Program-made: the position numbers and the translations under genes | Notes under the pieces: model-generated | Database searches by the model: none | The model's input: only the letters and a program-made list of their open reading frames with translations | Told to the model about the DNA's origin: nothing | NCBI RefSeq assembly: GCF_000227115.2 | Contig: NC_016489.1 | Coordinates: forward strand, 434,001-498,000 | DNA: 64,000 nt | Direction of reading: 5' to 3' | Origin: Naumovozyma dairenensis CBS 421 | Taxonomy: Eukaryota > Ascomycota > Saccharomycetes > Saccharomycetales > Saccharomycetaceae | In this document: positions 31,383 through 41,800 of the stretch, piece by piece | Position numbering within the stretch: the first letter of the stretch is position 1 | Layout: the number at the start of each line of letters is the position of its first letter

Positions 31383-33044
31383 ATGAAGAATGATGCTTAC
31401 AATCACGAAACTATGAACCACAATGTTGATGAAGTTGAAACAATACCGAACGAGCATACTGATGATGATCAATTACTCTCAACATTGATTTCAATGTTTC
31501 CAAATAAACCCATCGAAATTTTGAGGAATTCTTTAAAAAGTGCAGATAATGATATAGAATTAGCCATCTCCATCCTCTTAAGCGGGAATAATGCTAATGC
31601 TAGTGCTAGTGCTAGTGCTAGTGCTAATGCTAATGCTAATGCTAAAGATAATACCAAGTCGATATCTGAAGGTGAACAGAAATTACAAACGTATTTGGAT
31701 ATGTTTCCTACAATTGCTAAATCTTTCATAAAATCTGCCTATAAAAGATATCATAATTCTAAACCTCACATAAGTGATGATGAATTGATTACTGAATTAT
31801 TGAATTTCGAATTATTATCATCAGAAGATGCAAAGGCACAAAAAATTATACAAAATCAAATAAAATTGAAGAAGAATGATACTACTATGAACATGAAAAT
31901 TGGGAAAAAAAATCCTTGGAATTCTGTATCGGATAATATACAAACAATTATACAGTTTACCATGGTCTCAAGGGATGTGGCAAGTAGATACCTTTTCCAC
32001 AATCAAATGAATCCTGTCTTGGCCATCATAGATATTATATTCAATTATACTAATACTACTATAGAAAAAAATCAAAACTTACATCAAAAGGTGGAAGGAA
32101 AAGAAGCTCCTGCTACCATTTCAAGCACGTTTATTAGAAATAAGGCCAATTATGGTCGTGTTCAGTCGAATAATGGGTTTGCTCATTTATCTACTAAGAC
32201 GCAACAACAAAGGTCAAAATCAAATTCTTCTCGAACGATACCGGAAAAAAAGATTAGCAACGAGGAGGTTATATTATCGACATTCGTGCCTTCACAAGAA
32301 ACGGGAAAACCATTTAGATATTCTGCAAATGATCCAAATGTAATTGAATTAAATTCAATAATTAATGATGATTCGAATTTACCATTAAAATCAATAAATC
32401 CACTATTCTATAAAAACTGCCTACGATTTTTCAACGGTGACATCAATAAAATCATACCGCTAGCTTTATTCATAATTAAAGATAATTTAGCTAACGCTAC
32501 TTTCATTCATAACCTAGGAACAAAAGAAAATAACGTCAATCCTAATGATGATACCTCTAACTATAAATTCATTGAAGTGACCTCTTCTTCTTCGAAAAGG
32601 AAAGCAACGAAAAAACATAAATCGACATCAAGATCAAATAGTGCTGACAATCTTTCAATATCAACGCCTCTGCAGCAGCCCAACAACTTCAAAGACTACC
32701 AAAGGGAAGGTCTTCAAATGATTTCCAACTTATTCGAAACATATACTTTGGATTTCCATGGGTTTCAATCATCAGATGCAATAAATATATTAAAATTAGG
32801 TTTGAATAAATGGTGGAGCAAAGAATTACTGGAAAGGGAAATTAACTCCAAGAAATATTCAATTACCAAATCAAATAAAGTGATTTATTTGAAACCCTTG
32901 ACTTTGATAACAGGGAGAGGGCTACATAGTGTTGGTGGGGTACCAAGAATTAAAATTCAAGTGAAGAAATATTTGAATCAAAATAATTTTGTTTATTGGG
33001 AAGAGCCTTCATTCTTTATAGTTGAGGGGAAAAGGCAGAAATAG
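31383..33044 (+). CDS. CUE2: Cue2, endonuclease of no-go mRNA decay
   Basis: The 553-residue protein has two CUE ubiquitin-binding domains at about residues 28-66 (LISMFPNKPIEIL) and 100-140 (LDMFPTIAKSFIKSAYKRY). A C-terminal Smr nuclease domain follows at about 455-545, with the LDFHG motif (TLDFHGFQSSDAI) and the TGRGLHS motif. In S. cerevisiae Cue2 is recruited to collided ribosomes and cuts mRNA in no-go decay; the Asp-His and Arg residues in these motifs are the ones tied to catalysis, and all are present. The linker between the CUE domains is an Ala-Ser/Ala-Asn repeat encoded by a hexanucleotide tract. It is followed by MIF2, the same order as in S. cerevisiae (YKL090W-YKL089W). Confidence 0.93.
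   Translation: MKNDAYNHETMNHNVDEVETIPNEHTDDDQLLSTLISMFPNKPIEILRNSLKSADNDIELAISILLSGNNANASASASASANANANAKDNTKSISEGEQKLQTYLDMFPTIAKSFIKSAYKRYHNSKPHISDDELITELLNFELLSSEDAKAQKIIQNQIKLKKNDTTMNMKIGKKNPWNSVSDNIQTIIQFTMVSRDVASRYLFHNQMNPVLAIIDIIFNYTNTTIEKNQNLHQKVEGKEAPATISSTFIRNKANYGRVQSNNGFAHLSTKTQQQRSKSNSSRTIPEKKISNEEVILSTFVPSQETGKPFRYSANDPNVIELNSIINDDSNLPLKSINPLFYKNCLRFFNGDINKIIPLALFIIKDNLANATFIHNLGTKENNVNPNDDTSNYKFIEVTSSSSKRKATKKHKSTSRSNSADNLSISTPLQQPNNFKDYQREGLQMISNLFETYTLDFHGFQSSDAINILKLGLNKWWSKELLEREINSKKYSITKSNKVIYLKPLTLITGRGLHSVGGVPRIKIQVKKYLNQNNFVYWEEPSFFIVEGKRQK
31592..31645 (+). repeat. Hexanucleotide repeat GCTAGT/GCTAAT inside CUE2
   Basis: About nine GCTARY-type hexamers encode an alternating Ala-Asn and Ala-Ser tract at about residues 70-88. 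The in-frame repeat can expand or contract without breaking the gene. Confidence 0.9.
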
Positions 33045-33401
33045 ACGCATACTATATATATATACACATTCTTTTATAGACAATTCCTTGTACTACTACA
33101 TATTGTAACTTTAATGGGAAACCTATGCAACCACCATCATCACCAACCATCACTTCTTTGTGTTATTTCCATGTTTATAAAGACATATTACAGACATCTT
33201 TATGTGTCTTTTCTTAATGTCTTTGAAACTGGAAAACACGAAAACGCGAAATTCTCATTCTGTAAACTAACAAACTAGGAATGTATATATTTAAGAAGGT
33301 GAACAAGAACCGTCATCATGAATAATAAAAGTAGCCAAAGCTGAACTATAAGAGACTATATCACATACCTAACATTCCCCGACAAATATCTAATTGAAAA
33401 T
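33045..33401. other. CUE2-MIF2 spacer
   Basis: The MIF2 promoter region. A TA run lies at 33052-33064. No gene or clear site is seen. Confidence 0.5.
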
Positions 33402-35240
33402 TTGACAATGGATTACATGAATCTGGGGATCAAATCCCGTAAAACGGGATTGAACGTCAAAAATGATATCAAGAAGGATGAATATAGTATGGAAAATCTT
33501 GATGATTTCTTCCAAGATAATGATACAACTAATTTATCAGATAAAAATCAAAGAAGTAAAAAAAGGAAAAGAAATTCTTCGTTACTATCATTTCAATCAA
33601 TTCAAAATGGTGAAAATATATTACCCTCTGATTTAATTAACTCTCCAACTCCATCTCGAAATGCTATATTGAATGTTGACGAAAAGGAAAACGATGACAG
33701 TTCAAGATTTAAAAGACCAACAAGGACTTCAATCTTAAGTCAAGCCACTGATAACAACCTCTACGATAATAATTATAATAATAATGATGATGCTGATAAC
33801 GTATTAGGAACAATTCAAGAAGGAAATGATGATGGTAATTATATGGCAGAACGGAGATTATCTGACATTTCGAACAGAAGGAAAAGAAGATCAACTTTCT
33901 TTAGAAACAGATTCGATAGCATTAATACACAGAAATCAAATGATATCGATACTACGAGCATAGTGAATGAAAAATCATACCCTGTAAATAATTACCTTCA
34001 AGATGACGATGACGCGATGCCTGCGTTAACTGAAAGTGAAATGGACAATACAGTGGATAATACTTCTTTGAATACTTCCGATAATTATGTATTGGAGGAT
34101 GAATTAGAAACTGATGAAGATAGAAGTTATATTCATGGTCCATCATCAGACCTCGATTCAAACGGAAGCGGATCATCCAATAGCGACGATGACGATCATA
34201 AAGAGCTGAATTATGATAATATAAAAACTGATTCCTATGGACTATATGACTCTGAATCGGATGATGACGCGGGTGCGAATAAAAGTATTCTCGAGCAAGC
34301 CTCACAAGTAGTTAATGATGACTCGTTGGTAAAGTCTGATGGATTAAGACGATCCACAAGGGTGAAAATCCCAACTTTAGATTACTGGAGAAATGAAAAA
34401 GTAATATATACTAGAAAATCAATTAAACCTGTGTTAGAAATTTCTAAAATTGTTACCTTCGATGAAGAATCTGATGAAGAAGAAGAAAGTAGTAAAAAGA
34501 AGAAAAGCCGGCTACGTAATCAAATCTCCGATGCTCCAATCGGTACAGTTGATGATAGAGGCGAACAAAAGGAACCGACCATAACGGTAAAAAATAAGAC
34601 TAGATCTAAACTTGATAAGAATATCATAGGACAAGTACGTTCTGGTGAAGTAATAGAAGCACAGTGGCTTAAGAATGGTATATTACAAGGTGATGTCAAA
34701 GTCACCAAAAATCGAATGAGTCTAGAGACTCTTGCGTTTGCACCCAATATTTCACAGTCAGAAATAACTCAGGAAACAATAGATGAGAAATTTTCATTAG
34801 AAATAATGTTTGATAAATATAAGAAACATTTTGCTAGTGGGAAGCTAAGACTGCCGAAAAACGGTAATAGAAACCCTACCGACTCCTTAAATACCTTTAT
34901 GACGTTTTATTTGATCCAAGGTACAGTCACCGTTAATATTGGCGAAACTACATTCGTTGCAACTACTGGCTCAACGTTCCAGATACCAGCATATAATAAA
35001 TATTCCTTTACAAATATTGGGAATAACGAAGCTAAAATGTTTTTTGTCCAAGTTTGTGTTTCCGATGAAGAGTTGATTTCCACATATACCAACGATGATG
35101 CAGACGCTTTATCCAGCAGTAGCCATACTAGTAGTAACATACGATCTCCTCAAATGCGAGTACATCGAAGATCCAGCTCACCAGTGCGTTCCAGAAGGAC
35201 TAGCGACAGCTTATCATCGACATCTGCATCTCTTCAGTGA
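33402..35240 (+). CDS. MIF2: Mif2, CENP-C kinetochore protein
   Basis: The 612-residue inner-kinetochore protein carries the CENP-C motif RRSTRVKIPTLDYWRNE near residues 314-330, which binds the CENP-A nucleosome. A C-terminal cupin dimerisation domain spans about 505-560 (VTVNIGETTFVATTGSTFQI). The N-terminus (MDYMNLGIKSRKTGL) resembles the conserved start that contacts the Mtw1/MIND complex. Long Asp/Ser/Asn-rich stretches and a Lys/Arg patch lie between. Longer than the 549-residue S. cerevisiae protein, mainly through acidic low-complexity sequence. Directly downstream of CUE2, as in S. cerevisiae. It would be required for kinetochore assembly whatever centromere type the species uses. 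Confidence 0.95.
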   Translation: MTMDYMNLGIKSRKTGLNVKNDIKKDEYSMENLDDFFQDNDTTNLSDKNQRSKKRKRNSSLLSFQSIQNGENILPSDLINSPTPSRNAILNVDEKENDDSSRFKRPTRTSILSQATDNNLYDNNYNNNDDADNVLGTIQEGNDDGNYMAERRLSDISNRRKRRSTFFRNRFDSINTQKSNDIDTTSIVNEKSYPVNNYLQDDDDAMPALTESEMDNTVDNTSLNTSDNYVLEDELETDEDRSYIHGPSSDLDSNGSGSSNSDDDDHKELNYDNIKTDSYGLYDSESDDDAGANKSILEQASQVVNDDSLVKSDGLRRSTRVKIPTLDYWRNEKVIYTRKSIKPVLEISKIVTFDEESDEEEESSKKKKSRLRNQISDAPIGTVDDRGEQKEPTITVKNKTRSKLDKNIIGQVRSGEVIEAQWLKNGILQGDVKVTKNRMSLETLAFAPNISQSEITQETIDEKFSLEIMFDKYKKHFASGKLRLPKNGNRNPTDSLNTFMTFYLIQGTVTVNIGETTFVATTGSTFQIPAYNKYSFTNIGNNEAKMFFVQVCVSDEELISTYTNDDADALSSSSHTSSNIRSPQMRVHRRSSSPVRSRRTSDSLSSTSASLQ

Positions 35241-35574
35241 ATAGTTAAATCTCAGACTCAAATACAATGCAATATTCTACTTAATATATTCGATAGACTA
35301 CATATTCGACCAGGGACCATCACAAAGGCTTTATACATACAGAACTCTCATAACAAATGACATTTCGAGCGATTGGGTTCTAAATAAAAAAATTACAATG
35401 TATCTTTATAATAATATAATATAATATAATATAATATGATAAATCTTAAATCGTGAAAAATAAAATATATTCATGTGTCCAATTTCTTCTCCATTCCCCA
35501 TTCATAAAATCAATGGCTTTATCCGTAAATGCAGAATATATTATCCTAATGAATTTCCTCCGTTCTTGAATTAA
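35241..35574. other. MIF2-STE20 convergent spacer with ATAAT repeat
   Basis: AT-rich 3' flanks, with a tandem pentamer (ATAAT)n at about 35410-35437. No gene is seen. Confidence 0.55.
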
Positions 35575-38304
35575 TCAATCAAATTCATCATCTTTATCAT
35601 CATCCATTTTTTTCATACGTGCCAACTTAACTAATGGTGCCAATGATTCATTTGCATCAGCATATTCCGTTATAAAGACATCTTCTAAAAGTTCTGTCGC
35701 TGAAGCTCTTTGATCTGGATTTACACTTAAACACCAATCAAGGAAATGTTTCAGCACATCACTCAATTTTTCTCGTTCTTTCAATTCAGGGGTACCATTT
35801 GTAGCAATTAGATATAAGGCTCTTAGTGGTGTTTCATTTAGATATGGAGGTTCACCTTCAATCATTTCAATAATCATAATACCTAGTGACCAAATATCTA
35901 CTTTGGGACCATATTCTTTCCTCGAGACAACTTCCGGTGCCATCCAATATGGAGTACCAACCATCGTAGTCCTTTTCAAAGTAGTTTCATTAACTTGTGC
36001 ACAAAACCCGAAATCTGTCAATTTAATATTACCATTAATTGATAATAAAATATTATCAGATTTAATATCTCTGTGTAACACACCTTTGGAATGAAGGAAT
36101 TGAAGGCCTGATAACGTTTCTCTGCAAACAGCACCAATTTGCCCTTCAGTCAATATACAATGAGTCACTACATCTGTTAAGGATCCACCTTCCATATATT
36201 CCATAATGACCCATAAATCACCATCTAAAAGATACGAGTCAATAAAATTGACAATATTTGGATGTTTACTTCCCTTCATGACTAAGATCTCATTAATTAT
36301 TAATTCCTTCTTTGGTTGCTTTTCTAGATTCATTTGTTTGATAGCAATGGATTCATTCGTACTGACATCATTGGCAATATAAACACCACCTGATGCACCT
36401 TGGCCAATCTTAACTAGATTAGTATATAATTTACTTGGATCACCCGGTGAACATATCTCCGCCAATTTCGCATATAGTTGTCTCTTACGATTTTCTCTTT
36501 CTATTCTTTTCTTCTCACTAACATGTCTTGAGGCTTCTCTTGATATATTTTTCTCATTTGTTAAAGTATTATCAGTTCGAGGGATTGGTGGTATCTTTGT
36601 TTCAATACTGGTATCATTATCTTGTTTCTGTTGAAGAGTTGGTGGAGGTAATGGAGGTAATGGTTGTTTTTCCTTTTTATTTAGTGTTTGTATTTGTGAT
36701 GAAGATCGACTCGGTTGCCTTCCAATGGTCGGTGTGGATATAGGAGACACTATTGAATTTTGTCTTATTAATGGAGAAGAAGCATTAGACCCCAAGGAAG
36801 GTTTCCCTGGTGGTTTTGGTGCAGGCCTACTTGGGATATATTTATCATTATTTGTTAGTTTTGGAGTCCCGATATCTCTTGAATTATTTTTCTTTGGTGA
36901 AGATTGAATTGATGTTCGAGATTGTTGTCTTGGTGATTCATATCCAAGGATAGGGGTCGCAGGACCTGACAGATCATATTTTTGTACAGTGGAATTTGAA
37001 CTTGAGCGTGATCCAAAATCATTTTTCCTGTCAGAAGTATCTGGAAGTTTAAAAGTATTGATTAATTTATCCTCTCCGGTAGCATCAGAAACATCTTGAT
37101 AGAATTTCACTATATCTATTATAGTATCCATATTTTGTTGTTGTTCCTTCTTAGAGATCCCACTTGAAGTCAATAATTTTTCCCATTCCTCAGGTAGTCC
37201 CGTGTATTCACCGGTCCTGGCATCTACACCGACGTGATGAATATGTTTTGCATTATAAGGAGTCGAAATTTTGACAGAAGATGGTCCACTATTATGATTG
37301 GATTTTCTCTTGTCACCTTGTGAAGTTCTTTTAATATTTTGTACAAATGATGAAAATACTCCCTTGACAAGACTACTACTGCTACTCCTTGATTTTGTTG
37401 CATCTGTTGTTCCCTGGAAAGAAGTAGTCGAGGACGTTTTCGAAGAGGGTGCAGATGATATCTTGGAGCTAGTATTGCTCGATAATGTTCCCGAAACCTT
37501 CTTACTAGATTTCATCAGCGGCGATGAACGTATATTATTATTGTTATTAGGTACCATAGGTGTGCTATTACTAGTACTATTACTTACAGGTGTCATTGGC
37601 TTCTTAACCGATGAGAATTTAGATATAGGTTTTGAAGAGCTCTTTGGTAAGCTTGGTGATTGTGAATATAAGGGCGTACTTGATCTTGGTTCTGTAATAT
37701 TTGAAGAATGGAAAGCCGGAGAATCCATTAGCTTAATAGTATCGTTTAAATCACCAGTACTATCATTTGTTGTAAATGTCTCATTTATAGTACTATTTAT
37801 GTTCCTATCCGATTCTGAGACACGTATCGTCGAATTCGTATTATCGTCTATGGTGGAAACTTCATGCGATTCTGCATAAGTTGGTGTAACGGTTGACACA
37901 TTCGTTTTAGTCTCCGTTCTTGGGGTTTCACCGCCTTCTTTACTTAAATTTTCATCTTGGATAGAAGCTCTTCGATTTGGTATATTGAACTGTTTTAAGT
38001 CTTGAGTACTTCCATCTGTCGAGGATAAATCTGTCAGAACCGATGAAGATGAAACTCTAGTGAATTGAATAGGGTCATCTAAGGAGACTGAATTCTGTAG
38101 GACATCATTGTCACTTATTATGGTGGGAGGATCTAAAGCCTTAGGGTCCATAGAACGATATTTATCGGTTACTCGGGTATATTCCTGTTCGACATGTATT
38201 TCTGGGTTTACTGTAGATGCAGTTGAGTTAGAAGTAAAGGAATCTTTAGTCGTTAAATCATCGGGTTTCCCGTTCATGTGTGGAATGTCTGCTTGATCGC
38301 TCAT
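35575..38304 (-). CDS. STE20: Ste20, p21-activated (PAK) kinase
   Basis: The 909-residue Ser/Thr kinase has a CRIB Cdc42-binding domain near residue 345 (ISTPYNAKHIHHVGVD), a long Ser/Pro-rich linker with SH3-type Pro motifs (PLPPLPPP), and a kinase domain at about 620-875. The ATP loop is GQGASGGVY, the VAIK-type Lys lies in SIAIKQMNL, the catalytic loop is HRDIKSDN, then DFG and a GTPYWMAPE activation segment. Near residue 885, SLAPLVKLARMKK matches the Gbeta (Ste4)-binding motif that distinguishes Ste20 from Cla4; there is also no PH domain. It activates the Ste11 MAPK cascade in mating and filamentation. Neighbour UFD4 is on chromosome XI in S. cerevisiae, while STE20 is on VIII. Confidence 0.95.
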   Translation of the reverse strand: MSDQADIPHMNGKPDDLTTKDSFTSNSTASTVNPEIHVEQEYTRVTDKYRSMDPKALDPPTIISDNDVLQNSVSLDDPIQFTRVSSSSVLTDLSSTDGSTQDLKQFNIPNRRASIQDENLSKEGGETPRTETKTNVSTVTPTYAESHEVSTIDDNTNSTIRVSESDRNINSTINETFTTNDSTGDLNDTIKLMDSPAFHSSNITEPRSSTPLYSQSPSLPKSSSKPISKFSSVKKPMTPVSNSTSNSTPMVPNNNNNIRSSPLMKSSKKVSGTLSSNTSSKISSAPSSKTSSTTSFQGTTDATKSRSSSSSLVKGVFSSFVQNIKRTSQGDKRKSNHNSGPSSVKISTPYNAKHIHHVGVDARTGEYTGLPEEWEKLLTSSGISKKEQQQNMDTIIDIVKFYQDVSDATGEDKLINTFKLPDTSDRKNDFGSRSSSNSTVQKYDLSGPATPILGYESPRQQSRTSIQSSPKKNNSRDIGTPKLTNNDKYIPSRPAPKPPGKPSLGSNASSPLIRQNSIVSPISTPTIGRQPSRSSSQIQTLNKKEKQPLPPLPPPTLQQKQDNDTSIETKIPPIPRTDNTLTNEKNISREASRHVSEKKRIERENRKRQLYAKLAEICSPGDPSKLYTNLVKIGQGASGGVYIANDVSTNESIAIKQMNLEKQPKKELIINEILVMKGSKHPNIVNFIDSYLLDGDLWVIMEYMEGGSLTDVVTHCILTEGQIGAVCRETLSGLQFLHSKGVLHRDIKSDNILLSINGNIKLTDFGFCAQVNETTLKRTTMVGTPYWMAPEVVSRKEYGPKVDIWSLGIMIIEMIEGEPPYLNETPLRALYLIATNGTPELKEREKLSDVLKHFLDWCLSVNPDQRASATELLEDVFITEYADANESLAPLVKLARMKKMDDDKDDEFD

Positions 38305-38870
38305 TGTCGGTTTTGTCTCGTCGTTGTTCTCTATAGGTGAACACTTCCTACTCTGTGAAAAAGGTCAACAATGGAAATATTGATCTTATTAGCTGCGATG
38401 AGGTAATCACTCCGATTGGGATGCCACAAATTATTTTGGGAAGGTGATACTGTTGTCAAGATCGATAGATTAGTTGTTATGTGACTTTCGATGGCAACAA
38501 CAGAAGTTGAACAACGAAATAAACAATATCGATATACCATTATCACACCCCGCGTCGTTTTCTGAGCGGACAACGGCTTCGGTTTCTCGAAGAAGAAAGT
38601 TTCAGAAAAAAACGGCGATCGAATGGAGCTCTTGCAAACCACTGTTATAGTTGCCTCCAGACAGTTGGAAATCTCGACCTTGGTCTGGAGCTAGGGAGGG
38701 ATACATCCATTAATCTGGTGTCTGATTTATCGTCCTCGATCTATAGTGTGTAACGATTGAGTATATGTACTAAAACTTTGTATACACTGTGTATATGTAG
38801 ATATGTTTATATAAATATCTATATATGTGGAAGCTGGGATAAGAAGAGCAGAAAGGAATGGGAGTATGCT
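38305..38870. other. STE20 promoter and UFD4 3' flank
   Basis: A 566-bp spacer with TATA-alternating sequence at 38755-38830. No gene is seen; a minus-strand open stretch at 38331-38642 has no protein-like features. Confidence 0.5.
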
Positions 38871-41800
38871 CTACGATAATAAGAATGCCCCAGAACCTTC
38901 TTCCATTGCCTGTTTTAGCCTCGAGCGCATTATTTGTTGGTCGCTATATTTAGGTAGTTTCAAATAATTTGCACAGGTCATAACACTTGGTAGATATTGA
39001 TCCGGGGTTAAATCATATTCCGCATGTTTCAAAACAACTGTGAACTTAGGCTTTAAACCACGGAACCCTCCAATAGGTAACTTAGGTGAACCAGTCAAAA
39101 ATTGTGTAAAAAGTCTTCTTTCTTGCCCATCAAAATCTGCCATTATTGCAATCAACTCATGTATCGTTGGTGAATCAATGGTATATCCATGATCTGCACT
39201 AATACAACTATATAAAGTTTTGGGAGACCAATCTTCTTCAACACGACCGAATAATTCAACTAATTCGTCTGGCATTAGCGACAAAAGACCAACGTAGGGG
39301 AATACTTTAGAGAATCCCTTTATGAATGCATCTAATTGTTGCACTATCCCAGTATCTAATACATAAGAAAGAACTTTCGCGATGAAATCTTCAACATTAA
39401 TGCTATTAACAAGGATGTTTGCTCCGTTTTCAATCAATTCAATGTCAGTTCCTGGTAACACAAATGTTAAGGTCAATGAACTAATCTTATCATCATCACC
39501 TTTATTTTCATAGAGATAGTGCAGAGATCGTGACAGTTGTGCGTCAACAAGTGAAAGTTTAGTGCATAGACTTTCAAAATCATTACATGTGTCTACCAAA
39601 TCCATCTTCCTATATCTCTTATGCGTAAATTCAAAGAAAAGTTTATTAAATCTGAAATCAAGAATTCTTGAATCGAGCATCGATCTCCCAATAAATGTAC
39701 CTAAAAATTCAAAAAGCTCAAGTAATTTGGCATTGTCAGCCTTTAAATCTATTGGTGCAGGGAATAAAAGCTCTGAAATATAATCCGTATCGTCTCCCTG
39801 TTCTTCAACTTTAGAAGCATAATCATCGGTACGCCACATTTTCAAAGGTTTCTTGGCAAATTCTTTAGATAAAGTGGCATAAAATTCCAATGTTGGACCT
39901 AAACCAGTACCAATCTCATCCTGATATTCAATCTCTAGAATGCTTGGGGAGGAGCCGTATTTACTTAAAATCTTTAAACCTGTCAAGAATATTGTATTTC
40001 TTGAAATCCTTAATTTATGTCTGACAGTTCTTCCTAACAATTGTAGTTGCTCGTCATTGTTTATATTTTTGGAGCCATCATTTCTATGTTTCCAAAATTC
40101 AATTAATCTTGCGTAACCAAAAGACGTACAACGTAAGAATAATAGCCTTGTCGAAATTGGGAAAAGAAAGGAATATTCTCTAGTCAATTGTAATGTCCAA
40201 TCTGGTAATATTCCACTAGCTACAATTAATGGCTCATCTAATTGTCTTGATAACTTGGCACTAATTTTCGAATTAATGAAAATATCATGTTCGGAGTTGT
40301 CTTGTTTGGCAAACTTCAATAGTGTTAACACATGATGAGACGATTTTAATTCAGTAGATTTGGAGTCAACCATAGTTCTATCAGAATATATTATTGCTAA
40401 ACATCTCTCTTGTTCCCGTCCTTCTTCTTCTTCCTCTGACCTTGATACTGAACTTGCTGTTTCGTTTTTTCTATATATAATACTTGGCGCCTGTTTCCAC
40501 ATATCTGCAATGTCTTTGTTTTCTTTCTTCAACCCTTTAGCAATTGCCCCAAAGATAGTATCCGTCATCGCTATGTCTGCATTATTATAACTGAATTCAA
40601 AACTCAAGTTTTTAAGACCTTCAAAGTCATTTGTAGAAGAAGTGGCTTCTTCAGAATTGGCCACATTCGGAATGATTGTATTCAAAAATTGTGCTCTCGC
40701 AAAACGATGTCTTAGGAATTCATTCAGGGTAGCAAATGAAGAGATACTATGTATCGAAACTGTTGGAGAAGTAAACGAAGAGTCAAGGCCGTTTATAACA
40801 GGTCCTTCATATTGTAAGGTAATCCGTATTTGTTTACTTAATGATGCAACACCACTTTCTTCTCCTTGTAAACCACATTCTAAAATATTAAATGATTCCA
40901 CTCTGTTCAAAGCTGCATGCAAAATTCCAACGAACTTCTTGAAATTATTTTCTCCAAATACTTTGTTGAAAGCTCTATGAGACACACTTAACCAATCCTC
41001 ATATCTACTTAAAAACTCAGACAAAGCTGAGGCCAGGCCTGTTGAAACTAGCTCAAATCCAGAAAGTTCGAAACTCCCACAGAAAATATGATTTTGTAAC
41101 GTTGTCCAAAACTGGAGCCAATCTTCGTCTTTAGTACAATTAAAGTGTATATCTAATGAATGAAGTTCAGTGACTAACTTTTCAATATCTTTCAACTCAT
41201 TCAGTTGGACCTTTTGAGCGGTACCAAAAATAGATAATAAATCTTCCGTTATTTGGCATGTCTTAGCTTCGAGATTATTGAGTGCTAATTTTTTACAGAT
41301 GTTGAATTTCAATTTCTTTGGTTTAACGGAATCTGGAATATCTCCATCACTGAATCCCAAACCGAATCCATGATGATCATATTCATCATCTTCTTCTTCT
41401 TCTTCTTCGCCATCTCCATCCTCTTCGCTCTCAGAATGTCCCCTACCATCAAGATTTTCCTTAGGAGGTATTTCGCCGGCACTTTCTATATCATGGTCAT
41501 TAACACTTGTTCTTGAATTCTCATCTGTACAATTATTAATCTTTCTAAAATGGTTGGCAATTTTATTGACCAATTCAACGACACCTTCTCTTTTAACTTG
41601 TGATAGATAGATGTCAGAAAAATCGGTAACAACTATTTGTAAAATAGAAACAACTCCTATTAATGAACTATTTATCTCAATAGAGTTGGATTCATCGTTC
41701 CTTAAGGACGGTTCAACTTGTGCTAAAACTGAGCCAATTAGCCTAACGAGATATTTACAGACATCAGCGGCCGTGGATTTATTCATACATGAAACAACTC

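Noticed and set aside
37298..37879. 193-codon plus-strand frame opposite STE20
   Set aside because: Leu/Val/Phe-rich antisense of the Ser-rich STE20 linker; no independent signal.
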